Assembly: GCF_000349945.1 (NCBI RefSeq)
Contig: NC_020516.1
Coordinates: forward strand, 1,984,001-2,048,000
DNA: 64,000 bases
Origin: Azoarcus sp. KH32C
GTDB taxonomy: Bacteria > Pseudomonadota > Gammaproteobacteria > Burkholderiales > Rhodocyclaceae
Direction: 5' to 3'
The notes under the pieces were generated by a model, which saw only the letters and a list, made by a program, of their open reading frames with translations, was not told the DNA's origin and ran no database searches. Shown piece by piece: positions 17,017 through 26,507 of the stretch. Every line of letters starts with the position of its first letter. Within the stretch, counting starts at the first letter, position 1. Position numbers and translations under genes: made by a program.

Positions 17017-18951
17017 ATGACCATCGAGCACGCCGCCGGCGCTCAGACCCTGAATTTCCAGGCCGAGGTGAAGCAGCTGCTTCACCTGATGATCCACTCG
17101 CTGTATTCCAACCGCGAGATATTCCTGCGCGAGCTGATTTCGAACGCGTCGGACGCCTGCGACAAACTGCGCTTCGAGGCCCTCGACAAGCCGGAACTCT
17201 TCGAAGGTGAGGGTGACCTGGCGATCCGCGTGAGCTTCGACGCCGCGGCAAAGACCGTCACGGTTGCCGACAACGGTATCGGCATGAGCCGCGACGAAGC
17301 GATCGCGCACCTCGGCACCATTGCCAAGTCCGGCACCAAGGAGTTCTTCTCGCAGCTCACCGGCGACCAGAAGAAGGACGCGCACCTGATCGGCCAGTTC
17401 GGCGTCGGCTTCTACTCGGCCTTCATCGTTGCCGACAAGGTCACCGTCGTGACGCGGCGCGCCGGCCTTTCCGCCGCCGAAGGTGTGAAGTGGGAATGCT
17501 CGATGGTCGGCGAGGGCGCCGGCGAATACACCGTCGAAGCGGTCGACAAGGTCGGCCGCGGCACCGAGATCACGCTGCACCTGCGCGAAGGCCAGGAGGA
17601 TCTCCTCTCCGGCTGGAAGCTGCGCAGCCTGATCCGCAAGTACTCGGACCATATCGTCCAGCCCATCCTGATGAAGAAGGAAGAGTGGGACAAGGACAAG
17701 AACGAGCAGGTCACGACCGACGAGGACGAGACCGTCAACCAGGCCAATGCGCTGTGGACGCGCTCGAAGAGCGACATCACCGAAGACGAGTACAAGGCCT
17801 TCTACAAGCACGTCGGCCACGATTTTGACGAGCCGCTCGCGTGGAGCCACGCCCGCGTCGAAGGCCGCCACGAGTACACGCAGCTGCTGTACGTCCCGTC
17901 GCACGCCCCGTTCGACATGTGGGACCGCAACGCCCGCCACGGCATCAAGCTGTACGTGAAGCGCGTCTTCATCATGGATGACGCCGAGAAGCTGATGCCG
18001 ATGTATCTGCGCTTCGTGCGCGGCGTCGTCGATTCGAGCGATCTGCCGCTCAACGTTTCGCGCGAAATCCTGCAGGAAAGCAAGGACATCGACACCATCC
18101 GAGCCGGCTGCACGAAGAAGGTGCTGGGCATGCTCGAAGATCTCGCGACGAGCGAAGACGCCGCCGAGAAGGAGAAGTACGCGACCTTCTGGAAGGAATT
18201 CGGCAAGGTGCTGAAGGAAGGCGTCGGCGAGGACCACGCCAACAAGGAAAAGATCGCGGGCCTGCTGCGCTTCGCCTCGACGCACGCCGACACGCCGGAC
18301 GAGACCGTGTCGCTCGCCGACTACATCGGCCGCATGAAGGAAGGTCAGGACAAGATCTACTACGTCACCGCCGAAACCTTCAACGCCGCGAAGAACAGCC
18401 CGCACCTCGAAATCTTCCGCAAGAAGGGCATCGAAGTGCTGCTGCTCTCCGACCGTGTCGACGAGTGGGTCATCGGCAACCTGACCGAATTCGCCGACAA
18501 GCAGCTCGTCTCCGTCGCGAAGGGCGGCCTCGATCTGGGCAGCCTCGAGGATGAAGCAGAGAAGAAGGAAGCCGAGAAGGCCGCCGACGAGTACAAGGAG
18601 CTGCTCGAGAAGATGAAAGCGAGCCTCGGCGAGCGCGTCAAGGACGTGCGCGTCACGCACCGCCTGACCGATTCGCCGGCCTGCCTAGTCGCCGACGAGC
18701 ACGACATGGGGATGAACCTCTCCCGCATCCTGAAGGCCGCCGGCCAGCAGGCACCGGTGTCGAAGCCGATCCTCGAGATCAACCCGAACCACCCGGCCGT
18801 GATGCGCCTCAAGTACGAGGAAAAGCAATTCGATGACTGGGCGGCGGTGCTCTTCGACCAGGCGCTGCTCGCCGAAGGCGGCACGCTCGACGACCCGGCG
18901 ACTTTCGTCAAGCGCATCAACCAGCTGATGATGGCGATGAGCGGCAACTGA
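17017..18951 (+). CDS. htpG: HtpG, Hsp90-family chaperone
   Basis: The 644-residue cytosolic ATP-dependent chaperone shows the Hsp90 signature YSNREIFLRELISNASDACD, the ATP-lid motifs DNGIGMSRDE and GQFGVGFYSAF, the middle-domain Arg region NVSREILQES, and the C-terminal dimerisation part. Length and order are normal for bacterial HtpG, without the charged linker of eukaryotic Hsp90. Preceded by a sigma32-type promoter and followed by a strong hairpin terminator, it is probably transcribed alone. Its codons are unusually rich in C/G third positions, as expected for high expression in this genome. Confidence 0.97.
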   Translation: MTIEHAAGAQTLNFQAEVKQLLHLMIHSLYSNREIFLRELISNASDACDKLRFEALDKPELFEGEGDLAIRVSFDAAAKTVTVADNGIGMSRDEAIAHLGTIAKSGTKEFFSQLTGDQKKDAHLIGQFGVGFYSAFIVADKVTVVTRRAGLSAAEGVKWECSMVGEGAGEYTVEAVDKVGRGTEITLHLREGQEDLLSGWKLRSLIRKYSDHIVQPILMKKEEWDKDKNEQVTTDEDETVNQANALWTRSKSDITEDEYKAFYKHVGHDFDEPLAWSHARVEGRHEYTQLLYVPSHAPFDMWDRNARHGIKLYVKRVFIMDDAEKLMPMYLRFVRGVVDSSDLPLNVSREILQESKDIDTIRAGCTKKVLGMLEDLATSEDAAEKEKYATFWKEFGKVLKEGVGEDHANKEKIAGLLRFASTHADTPDETVSLADYIGRMKEGQDKIYYVTAETFNAAKNSPHLEIFRKKGIEVLLLSDRVDEWVIGNLTEFADKQLVSVAKGGLDLGSLEDEAEKKEAEKAADEYKELLEKMKASLGERVKDVRVTHRLTDSPACLVADEHDMGMNLSRILKAAGQQAPVSKPILEINPNHPAVMRLKYEEKQFDDWAAVLFDQALLAEGGTLDDPATFVKRINQLMMAMSGN

Positions 18952-18970
18952 CCTTCTTCCTCCATCGAAC

Positions 18971-19002
18971 GCAAAACCGCCCGCTCTTGCGGGCGGTTTT
19001 GC
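18971..19002. terminator. Bidirectional terminator between htpG and the ClC gene
   Basis: A perfect 14-bp stem (GCAAAACCGCCCGC with its complement) closes a TCTT loop. The arms carry A and T runs, giving a U-tract in either direction. It serves htpG on the plus strand and the convergent ClC gene on the minus strand, whose stop is two bases away. Confidence 0.9.
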
Positions 19003-19004
19003 GT

Positions 19005-20408
19005 TTACGGGGCTGGCTGCTGCTGGACTCGCGGCGTAGCCGCGGAAAGGACTTCGACCGTTGTGCGTCGAAGTGTCGCGGTGGCCAATGCGTCATATAG
19101 CGCAAGCGGCGAGATCGATCGGGATACTCCGTGCGCGATCAGCGACGTCGCCATCAGCGGCAACAGCATCTCGTGGTTTGCCGTCATCTCCATCACGATG
19201 ACGAAGGACGTGATCGGCGCGCGCGTCATCGCGGACAGGAAGGCGACCATCCCCAGTACGAGGATCGGGGCTTCCGGCGCGGGCTCCAACAGGTGGGCGA
19301 CAAGGGTGCCGACCCCGGCGCCGGCGGCGAGCGCCGGGGCGAAAACACCGCCCGGAATTCCGCTGAGGAAGGCCATCCAGATCGCGAGCATCTTCGCCGC
19401 AAAGAAATAAAGAGGAAGTCCGGCCGTTCCTTCGAGTGCCGCTTTCGATTCCGCATAGCCGGTGCCATCGGTCAGACCGCCGGTGGCGAGGCCGAGGAGC
19501 GCAGTTCCCAGTCCGCACAGCGCCGCAAATGCGACCGGCCGCGCCCGCGCGAACTCCCCGATGCGCCCGGGAAGTCCTCGCGACGAGGCGATCAGCAGGC
19601 GGCTGAACGCGCCGCCCAATGCGCCGCCGAGGGCGCCGCATGCCGCGACTGCCCAGATGACGGTCGGCCACGCCAGTGTGGCGGGCGTGCGGCCGAAATA
19701 GGTGTAGTTGCCGAGCAGCGCGAGCGACATCAAGCCTGAGAAGATGACCGCCGTCAGCGTCGTGCTGTTCGCGCGAAAAGCGTGGTGGCGGCACATTTCC
19801 TCGATCGCGAACATGATGCCGCCGAGCGGCGTATTGAAGGCTGCCGCGACGCCCGCCGCTCCGCCCGCGACGATCAGGTTACGGCTCGACGCGATGCGGC
19901 CGAAACGGCGCCCCGCCAGACTGTGCAGCACCGCTGCGCCGACCTGCACTGACGGCCCTTCGCGACCGATCGAAGCACCTGCGAGCAAGCCCCCTAGCGT
20001 CAGGGCGACCTTCGCGAATGCGAGCCGCAAGGAAAGGAGCTGCCCGCGGACAGCCGGGTCATTGCTGTCGGCTGCTGCGATCGCCTGCGGAATGCCGCTG
20101 CCCTGGGTGCCGCGAAAATGATTCCGCGAAAGCCAAGCCATCGCGGCGAAACCCGCCGGAGCGAGCAGGAGCGACAGCGAGGGCGATACCCGCAGGATGT
20201 CGGTGTGGGTAGCGATCGCTAATTCGGCGCCGAGGGCGAACAGGATCGCGACCAGTCCCGCCAGCAGCGCCGCTCCGACCAGCAGCAAGCGTCGGCGCCA
20301 GCGTTTCACCGACAGCCAGGGAATCGCGTGACGGCGCCCGCTGCGGGCAAGCAATCGAAATGGCGTGCGGGGACGTGGCGGCGGTTCGGCGGGCGGAGCA
20401 GGTTGCAC
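19005..20408 (-). CDS. ClC-family chloride channel/transporter
   Basis: The 467-residue membrane protein has the three ClC selectivity motifs: GSGIPQ, GREGPSVQ (with the gating Glu) and GGVFAP. Helical hydrophobic segments fill residues 38-430; there is no CBS domain after them. The retained gating Glu suggests a chloride/proton antiporter, perhaps for acid stress or volume control, though this is family knowledge. Start is a GTG with AGGA seven bases upstream. A MarR-type gene is divergent with 136 bases between, so regulation by it is possible. Confidence 0.93.
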   Translation of the reverse strand: MQPAPPAEPPPRPRTPFRLLARSGRRHAIPWLSVKRWRRRLLLVGAALLAGLVAILFALGAELAIATHTDILRVSPSLSLLLAPAGFAAMAWLSRNHFRGTQGSGIPQAIAAADSNDPAVRGQLLSLRLAFAKVALTLGGLLAGASIGREGPSVQVGAAVLHSLAGRRFGRIASSRNLIVAGGAAGVAAAFNTPLGGIMFAIEEMCRHHAFRANSTTLTAVIFSGLMSLALLGNYTYFGRTPATLAWPTVIWAVAACGALGGALGGAFSRLLIASSRGLPGRIGEFARARPVAFAALCGLGTALLGLATGGLTDGTGYAESKAALEGTAGLPLYFFAAKMLAIWMAFLSGIPGGVFAPALAAGAGVGTLVAHLLEPAPEAPILVLGMVAFLSAMTRAPITSFVIVMEMTANHEMLLPLMATSLIAHGVSRSISPLALYDALATATLRRTTVEVLSAATPRVQQQPAP

Positions 20409-20544
20409 AGGTCATTCCTGGATCGACTGCGCTGTGACGCGCCGGGTGTTGGGACATGCAACTTTCCGTTACGATACGCGACACCGAGAGCAATAAACAA
20501 TTGTCGAAAAGTATTTTTTAAGAACATATCGGGAGCCGCCATTC

Positions 20545-21060
20545 ATGCCTCAGCCTCACGTCTCTGACCCGGACACGCCTGCGGTGCCGATCACGCCGGT
20601 CACTCCGCTATCCGTGCTGCAGCGTTTCCGCGTACTGATCCGCACCGCGCAACGGCATTCGCAGTGGATCGAGCGCCAGAGCGGCGTCACCGGCGCGCAG
20701 CTATGGGCTTTGCAGGAACTTTCCGAGGCGCCGGGCTTACGTGTCGGGGAACTGGCGACCCGGATGGCACTGCATCAGTCGACAGCGTCGAACATGATCG
20801 ACAAGCTCGAATCGAGCGGCCTTGTCGTGAAGGAGCGCACGAGCGCCGACCAGCGCGTCGTCCGCTTGTCGCTGACCGAGGCGGGGCGGGATCTGCTTGC
20901 ACGAGCGCCGTCGCCCGCGCGGGGCGTTCTGCCGGAAGCGCTGCGCCTGCTCGATGGCGAGTCGCTCGGGCGCCTGCAGGACGAACTCGACGGGCTGCTG
21001 CAGCAGATCAAGGGGCTGGACGAGGGCTTCGGCATGCAGCCCTTGCCGTTTGCGGAGTAG
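20545..21060 (+). CDS. MarR-family transcriptional regulator
   Basis: The 171-residue protein is a winged-helix regulator: VTGAQLWALQELSEAPGLRV leads into the recognition helix region LHQSTASNMIDKLESSGLV, followed by the wing KERTSADQRVVRLSLTEAG. MarR proteins act as dimers and often respond to phenolic ligands. The gap upstream is AT-rich, with a CAATTG core and a run of T, a likely spot for its promoter and operator. It is divergent from the ClC gene and convergent (one base apart) with the VWA gene; its target is unknown. Confidence 0.9.
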   Translation: MPQPHVSDPDTPAVPITPVTPLSVLQRFRVLIRTAQRHSQWIERQSGVTGAQLWALQELSEAPGLRVGELATRMALHQSTASNMIDKLESSGLVVKERTSADQRVVRLSLTEAGRDLLARAPSPARGVLPEALRLLDGESLGRLQDELDGLLQQIKGLDEGFGMQPLPFAE

Positions 21061-21061
21061 C

Positions 21062-22240
21062 TCAGACCTTTTTCGATAATTGCCGCATGGCCCGTTCCAG
21101 GCCGTCGAGCGTCATCGGATACATTCGTTCGCCCATGATCCGGTTGATGATCTCGATCGACTGGCGATAGGCCCACAGCCGTTCCGGTTCCGGATTCAGC
21201 CACGCCGCCGCCGGCCACGCGTCGAGCAGGCGCCGCAGCCAGGCCGCGCCCGGTTCCTTATTCATGTGTTCGATCGAGCCGTGCTGGTGCAGGATCTCGT
21301 AGGGGCTCATCGTCGCGTCGCCGACGAAGATCAGCTTGTAGTCCGGTCCGTATTTGTGGATCAGATCGAGCACCGGCACCGTTTCGCTGAAGCGGCGGCG
21401 GTTGTCGCGCCACACGCCCTCGTACACGCAGTTGTGGAAGTAGAAGTGCTCGAGATGCTTGAACTCGCTGCGGCAAGCCGAGAACAGCTCTTCGCACGCC
21501 TTCACGTGGTCGTCCATCGAACCGCCGATGTCCAGGAACAGCAGCACCTTGACTGCGTTGTGGCGCTCCGGGCGCATCAGCAGGTCTAGCCAGCCCGCGT
21601 TGCGCGCAGTGGCGGCGATGGTGCCGTCCAGATCGAGTTCCTCGGCCGCGCCTTCGCGCGCGAATCGGCGCAGGCGCCGCAAGGCGACCTTGATGTTGCG
21701 CGTTCCGAGTTCCACCGCATCGTCGAGATTGCGGAATTCGCGCTTCTCCCAGACCTTGATCGCGGTCCGGTTGCCGGCCGACTCGCCGCCGATCCGGATG
21801 CCCTCGGGGTGATAACCGCCGTTGCCGAACGGCGAACTGCCGCCGGTGCCAATCCACTTGGAACCGCCCTGGTGGCGCCCTTTCTGCTCCTCCAGGCGCT
21901 TGCGCAACTCGTCCATCAGCTTGTCCCAGCCGAGCTTTTCGAGCTGGGCCTTCTGTTCCGGCGTCAGATGGCGCTTCATCATCGCGCGCAGCCATTCTTC
22001 CGGCAGTTCGGTCTCCAGCCCGGGAATTTCGCTGACGCCCTTGAAGTAGGCCGCGAAGGCCTGATCGAATCGGTCGTAGCGCGATTCGTCCTTCACAAGG
22101 CAGGTGCGTGCGAAGTAATAGAACGCATCGATGTCCGGCCCGCACACACCGTCGCGCAGCCCTTCGAGCAAGGTCAGGAACTCGCGTGTCGACACCGGCA
22201 GTTTGGAAGCCTTGAGATGCAGGAAGAAGTCGATCAGCAT
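21062..22240 (-). CDS. CoxE-like VWA-domain protein
   Basis: The 392-residue protein starts at an ATG with GGGAG eight bases upstream. Its C-terminal half is a von Willebrand A domain with the metal site LFLDIGGSMDDHV (DXGXS) and later FVGDATMS. The N-terminal part is helical and charged. Such proteins work with MoxR-family AAA ATPases in complex assembly or metal insertion; a MoxR gene lies 1.5 kb upstream on the same strand, separated by an HDOD gene. The client complex is unknown. Confidence 0.88.
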   Translation of the reverse strand: MLIDFFLHLKASKLPVSTREFLTLLEGLRDGVCGPDIDAFYYFARTCLVKDESRYDRFDQAFAAYFKGVSEIPGLETELPEEWLRAMMKRHLTPEQKAQLEKLGWDKLMDELRKRLEEQKGRHQGGSKWIGTGGSSPFGNGGYHPEGIRIGGESAGNRTAIKVWEKREFRNLDDAVELGTRNIKVALRRLRRFAREGAAEELDLDGTIAATARNAGWLDLLMRPERHNAVKVLLFLDIGGSMDDHVKACEELFSACRSEFKHLEHFYFHNCVYEGVWRDNRRRFSETVPVLDLIHKYGPDYKLIFVGDATMSPYEILHQHGSIEHMNKEPGAAWLRRLLDAWPAAAWLNPEPERLWAYRQSIEIINRIMGERMYPMTLDGLERAMRQLSKKV

Positions 22241-22266
22241 GGGTATCGCTCCCGGTTTCGGGCTGG

Positions 22267-23682
22267 CTAGGCGTTGACTTCGAGCGCCCAGGAGAATGCG
22301 TCCAGATGGCGGCGCGTGGCAGTGTCCGGTCCGATGCCGCAGCGTTCGGCGGCGCTCCTGAGCGTCTCCGGATCGCCGTTCTCGCAGGCAATCGCAAGTT
22401 GCAGGAGGTCCGCCATCGGACCTTCGTCCCGCAGCACCGCGGCCTCGATTTCGGGGGCGGGCGACAGCGAGGCGATCGCCTCGGCCATCGGGACTTCCAG
22501 GATGACGTCGACAAGCGACAGCAGGCCGACGAGGTAGAGCGCGTCGCGTTGTGCCGGTGGGCGGCCCTCGCCCAGCAGTTCCATCAGGCGCGCCCGCACG
22601 AGGGCGTTTTCGAGCGCTGCAGCGGCGCGGGGCGAGCCGCCCTTGTCGGCGCCATAGAGCAGCAGCATCAGCCAGCGATAGAGCTTTTCCCGCCCGAGTT
22701 GCAGGATCGCGCCTTCGATCGACGTGATCTCCTTCGCCAATCCCACGGCCGCGGAATTGATGTAGCGCATCAGGCGCAGCGACAGTGCCGCATCCTGTTT
22801 CAGCAGGTTCACCAGTTCCCGCGTATCTGCATTGCCGCGAAGGCCGGAGATGAGTTGCGCCAGCCGCGCCGTATTCGGCCCGAGGCGGTTGCCGTGCCAG
22901 TCCTGTCGGCTGGTGACGAACGGCCCCTGGAAGAGGGCCGCCCCCAGCGTGTGGCACAGCTGGAAGTCGTCCTGGCTGGGAAGATTGCGTGCGACAAGTT
23001 CGGCCTTCGAAGCGGCCTTCCTCAAGCGGTGCACCGATTGTTTGAGTTGTTCGGGTTCGGATGCCGCGGCCTGCACGACAATGTAATCGCATTCGGCCAG
23101 CAGGGCCGCCCGATCATCGTCGAGTTGTTCCGCCCGCAGGCCGATGCGGTAACCCGCCTTGCGCAAGGAGCGCGTGGAGGCGAGCAGATCGACGAGTGCC
23201 GGCGCGCCGTCTTCTTCGGGAATGGCGGTTACGACCAGTGCCGTGTTGCGGGGTGGAAGGTCGAGGATGGACGCGTGATCGAGAAAGGAATCGGGTACGT
23301 CGAGGAATGCCGTACGGTGCCCGAGCAGGCGGCCGATGTCGGCGTTGGCGAGGTTTCGCGCGAGGACCTCGGCGTAGACGTGCTGGATGCGGCGGCCACG
23401 TGCGCGGATGCGGTTCCGCGTGCCTTCGTGCAGCATGAACTGGTAGCCCGCGACGCGCTGGTCTCGGCCGAGAACCGACTCCCGGCAGAGGAATCCGTCA
23501 ATTTCGGGGGCTGGGGCGGTCGCGGGACGTGTTTGAACCGGGGCCGGAGCGGCCGGAGTGCCCGGATTGCGAATGGGCGCCTGACGATTCAGCTCGTCGA
23601 AGTGCTTGCGGTCGGCGGCCTCCCTGCCTTCGTCGCGACCGGAAAATGCACCTTTCAGCGCGGACAGGATGCGGGACAACAT
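22267..23682 (-). CDS. EAL-like/HDOD domain signalling protein
   Basis: The 471-residue protein has a low-complexity Pro/Ala N-terminus (to about 60), an EAL-like domain (about 65-260) and an HDOD domain (about 265-460). The EAL part lacks the glutamate motif (the position reads CRESVLGRDQ), so it is unlikely to cleave c-di-GMP. HDOD has the usual LLKQDAALSLRLMRYINSA and ITSIEGAILQLGREKLYRWL segments but lacks the metal residues of true HD enzymes. It sits between moxR and the VWA gene, with 26 bases to the latter and 17 to the former. Confidence 0.85.
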   Translation of the reverse strand: MLSRILSALKGAFSGRDEGREAADRKHFDELNRQAPIRNPGTPAAPAPVQTRPATAPAPEIDGFLCRESVLGRDQRVAGYQFMLHEGTRNRIRARGRRIQHVYAEVLARNLANADIGRLLGHRTAFLDVPDSFLDHASILDLPPRNTALVVTAIPEEDGAPALVDLLASTRSLRKAGYRIGLRAEQLDDDRAALLAECDYIVVQAAASEPEQLKQSVHRLRKAASKAELVARNLPSQDDFQLCHTLGAALFQGPFVTSRQDWHGNRLGPNTARLAQLISGLRGNADTRELVNLLKQDAALSLRLMRYINSAAVGLAKEITSIEGAILQLGREKLYRWLMLLLYGADKGGSPRAAAALENALVRARLMELLGEGRPPAQRDALYLVGLLSLVDVILEVPMAEAIASLSPAPEIEAAVLRDEGPMADLLQLAIACENGDPETLRSAAERCGIGPDTATRRHLDAFSWALEVNA

Positions 23683-23699
23683 CGTCTGAAAACCAATCG

Positions 23700-24542
23700 T
23701 CAGCGATTCTGGCGGGCCATGTAGACGAGCCGCTCGAAGAGGTGGAGGTCTTGCTCGTTCTTCAGCAGGGCTCCCGCGAGCGGCGGCACGCCAGCCTGCT
23801 TGCCTTCGGTGCCCAGTGTGGCGGGCGGAATCTCTTCGGCGATCAGCAGCTTCAGCCAGTCGATCAGTTCCGAGGTCGACGGTTTCTTCTTCAGGCCCGG
23901 CACGTCCCGCAGGCCGAAGAAGACTTCCAGCGCTTCGCGCAGCAGCTCTTGGCCGAGGTCGGGGAAATGCACGTCCACGATGCGCTGCATCGTCTCACGG
24001 TCGGGGAAGCGGATGTAGTGGAAGAAGCAGCGCCGCAGGAAGGCGTCCGGCAATTCCTTTTCGTTGTTCGACGTGATGAAGACGATCGGACGATGGCGTG
24101 CCTGTACGGTCTGCCGCGTCTCGTAGACGTGGAACTCCATGCGGTCGAGTTCGCGCAGCAGGTCGTTCGGAAATTCGATGTCCGCCTTGTCGACCTCGTC
24201 GATCAGCACCACGCACGGCGTCTCCGATTCGAAGGCCTGCCAGAGCACGCCCTTGACGATGTAATTGGCGATGTCCTTGACGCGATCGTCGCCGAGTTGG
24301 GAGTCGCGCAGCCGCGACACGGCGTCGTATTCATACAAGCCCTGCTGGGCCTTGGTCGTCGACTTGATGTGCCACTGGAGCAGCGGAAGGCCGAGTGCGC
24401 TCGCGACTTCCTCTGCAAGCATCGTCTTGCCGGTGCCGGGTTCGCCCTTGATCAGAAGCGGCCGTTGCAGCTTGATCGCCGCATTGACGGCAAGCATCAG
24501 GTCAGGGGTGGCGACATAGTCCCGGGAGCCTTCGAAGCGCAT
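23700..24542 (-). CDS. MoxR-family AAA+ ATPase
   Basis: The 280-residue ATPase shows Walker A GEPGTGKTMLAEE, Walker B VVLIDEVDKAD, sensor 1 VFITSNNEKELPDAFLRRC with the arginine finger, and the MoxR lid domain. It starts MRFEGSRDYVATPDL, the usual opening. MoxR proteins act as chaperones for metalloenzyme assembly together with VWA proteins; the partner is the CoxE-like gene downstream. Confidence 0.92.
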   Translation of the reverse strand: MRFEGSRDYVATPDLMLAVNAAIKLQRPLLIKGEPGTGKTMLAEEVASALGLPLLQWHIKSTTKAQQGLYEYDAVSRLRDSQLGDDRVKDIANYIVKGVLWQAFESETPCVVLIDEVDKADIEFPNDLLRELDRMEFHVYETRQTVQARHRPIVFITSNNEKELPDAFLRRCFFHYIRFPDRETMQRIVDVHFPDLGQELLREALEVFFGLRDVPGLKKKPSTSELIDWLKLLIAEEIPPATLGTEGKQAGVPPLAGALLKNEQDLHLFERLVYMARQNR

Positions 24543-24594
24543 CGCGGAATTCCTCCAGTTGGCGAATTCCGATTATAGGGCCTATGGGCTGTTC

Positions 24595-25758
24595 TCATTC
24601 GCGACGCGGGTGCGTTGCAGCTGGGCCTTGCGATTCCGGCCACTGGAGATGGAAGGTGGCGCCCTGGCCGGGACTGCTCGAGCCCCAACTGCGCCCGCCC
24701 ATGCGCTGCATCGCTTTGCGCACGATGGCGAGGCCGACCCCGGTGCCCGGGTAATCCTCGCTGCGATGCAGGCGTTCGAAAATATCGAAGATGCGGTCAT
24801 GGTGCCGCATGTCGAAGCCGATACCGTTGTCGCGGACCCATAGATGGTGGCAGGCGTCTTCCGTCCGCGCCCCGATTTCGATTTCGAGCGGCCTTCCGGC
24901 GGCGGCAAACTTCAGCGCGTTGGACAGGAGATTGCGCAGCGCCTGGGTCAGCGCGTTGCGGTCGGCGGTGACCTCGCGTGAAGCGATATTGGTTCTGATG
25001 CGCGCATCGCGCTGGTCCAGTTCGGCGCGGAATTCCGCGTGAAGGGCTTCGGCGAGGCGCGCCACGTCGAGTCGCTCGAAATTCATCGAGCCCCGTTCGA
25101 GTCTTGAGTACTCGAGCAGGTCGTCGATCAGGCGCCCCATGTATTCGGTGCCCTCGACGATCTTGCGCAGGTATTCGCGCCCCTCGGCGGAGAGCGTCGA
25201 GGTCTCCGTCGACGCGAGCAGCGTGCTGTAGCCATTGATCGCCCGCAGCGGCGACTTCAGGTCATGGGCGACGGCGTAGGTGAAGGTTTCGAGCTCGCGA
25301 TTCGCATGCTGGAGGGCCGCGTTCGCGCTTTCCAGATTGTCGCGTGACTCCTCGAGGGCGCGATACAGCTTCAGCGTGCGAAACACTGAGCGGAGCTTGG
25401 CTTCGAGGATCTCCAGGCCGACCGGCTTGATCAGGTAATCGTCGCCGCCCGCGAGCAATCCTTCGACGAGGTTGCCGTGGCTACCGAGTACGGTCAGGTA
25501 GATCACGGGAACCCAGTGTGCGCCGGCAATCTCCTTGATGCGGCGCGTCGTCTCGAAGCCGTTCGGGCCGGGTAGCAGGACATCCATCAGGATGAGGTCC
25601 GGACTCTCGCTGCGGAAGCGATCGATGGCCCGGGCGCCGTCGCATGCGAGCAGGACCTGCTGGCCGAGGTGCTCGAGGAGGGCGACCGTCCTCGCGCTTT
25701 GAAGCGGGTCGTCTTCGACGAGCAGCACCTTCAATACGGGCAGTCCTTCGACGGTCAT
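24595..25758 (-). CDS. Receiver domain-histidine kinase
   Basis: The 387-residue protein has an N-terminal receiver (residues 10-125: EDD pocket, phosphorylatable Asp in LILMDVLLPG, Lys in YLIKPVG), a coiled coil, and a phytochrome-type kinase core with phospho-acceptor His in YAVAHDLKSPLRAIN, N box LRNLLSNALKFA, DNGIGFD and GVGLAIVRK. No membrane segment is present, so it is cytoplasmic. Its start overlaps the Hpt gene stop as ATGA. It probably receives phosphate from the Hpt protein and then signals by its own kinase, which is inference from gene order. Confidence 0.9.
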   Translation of the reverse strand: MTVEGLPVLKVLLVEDDPLQSARTVALLEHLGQQVLLACDGARAIDRFRSESPDLILMDVLLPGPNGFETTRRIKEIAGAHWVPVIYLTVLGSHGNLVEGLLAGGDDYLIKPVGLEILEAKLRSVFRTLKLYRALEESRDNLESANAALQHANRELETFTYAVAHDLKSPLRAINGYSTLLASTETSTLSAEGREYLRKIVEGTEYMGRLIDDLLEYSRLERGSMNFERLDVARLAEALHAEFRAELDQRDARIRTNIASREVTADRNALTQALRNLLSNALKFAAAGRPLEIEIGARTEDACHHLWVRDNGIGFDMRHHDRIFDIFERLHRSEDYPGTGVGLAIVRKAMQRMGGRSWGSSSPGQGATFHLQWPESQGPAATHPRRE

Positions 25759-26108
25759 GGCTGCCCCGATTGCGGGTCTTCTGCAACGGCCCGCTCCGCA
25801 GCGGCTTTGAGCGCTGCCACGAGGGCGGGGAGACGGGCATGCACGGCGAGGTCGAACTTCGAATGGCCGATGCCGCTCGGAAACATTGCTTGCTCCATCT
25901 CGCGTGCCGCGGTGCTGACCTCGGGGCAGCCGAAGGTGGCCCCGGCGCCGGCGAGGCTATGCACGATCACATGGACGGCCTTCACGCTTTCCTCGTCCTG
26001 TCCCAGCTTGGCCAGCGCGTCGTCGAGCGCCCGAATGCGCTCGGGAAGCTGCACGACGAAAGCCCGCTGGAGGACGGCGATCTTCGCGGCGAGGAGATCG
26101 TCTGCCAT
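25755..26108 (-). CDS. Histidine phosphotransfer (Hpt) protein
   Basis: The 117-residue helical protein carries VHSLAGAGATFG, the Hpt phosphohistidine motif (HSLxGxGxxFG). It would shuttle phosphate between the receivers encoded on either side. It lies three bases after the single-domain receiver and overlaps the receiver-kinase by 4 bp. Confidence 0.88.
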   Translation of the reverse strand: MADDLLAAKIAVLQRAFVVQLPERIRALDDALAKLGQDEESVKAVHVIVHSLAGAGATFGCPEVSTAAREMEQAMFPSGIGHSKFDLAVHARLPALVAALKAAAERAVAEDPQSGQP

Positions 26109-26111
26109 GGT

Positions 26112-26507
26112 TCATTGCTCCTGGGCGCGCCGCCAGATGTCTTCTATCCGGGCGGCAAGAGTCATCGGATCGAAGGGCTTGGCAATGACGTCGACGGCAC
26201 CCAGCTCGAGATATTCGTCGATTTCCTGAGACTGGACCTTTGCGGTCATGAACACCGCGGGCGTGTCGGCGAGACCGGGCAGGTCGCGCAGCGCGAGCAA
26301 TGTCGTCGGCCCGTCCATGCCCGGCATCATGACGTCGAGCAGCAACAGATCCGGCGAAAACTCCGGCGCCTTCGCGACCGCTTCGCGACCGGATTCGCAC
26401 GACTCCAACGTGAAGCCACCCAGCGATTCGAGTGCCATCACGGCGATCAGCCGGATGTCCGGCTCGTCTTCAACGTAGAGAATCTTCTTGAGGTTCTTCA
26501 TGCTCAT
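26112..26507 (-). CDS. Single-domain response regulator
   Basis: The 131-residue protein is a receiver alone: ILYVEDEPDIR (acid pocket), LLLLDVMMPGMDG (phosphorylatable Asp), FMTAKVQ (Thr) and VIAKPFD (Lys). It has no output domain, so it is a phosphate carrier or acts by protein contact. Its first 38 bases overlap the end of the hybrid kinase gene; a second in-frame ATG two codons later barely changes this. Confidence 0.9.
   Translation of the reverse strand: MSMKNLKKILYVEDEPDIRLIAVMALESLGGFTLESCESGREAVAKAPEFSPDLLLLDVMMPGMDGPTTLLALRDLPGLADTPAVFMTAKVQSQEIDEYLELGAVDVIAKPFDPMTLAARIEDIWRRAQEQ

Noticed and set aside
16993..18660. 555-codon minus-strand frame opposite htpG
   Set aside because: Antisense shadow of a strongly biased gene; no ribosome site or domain.
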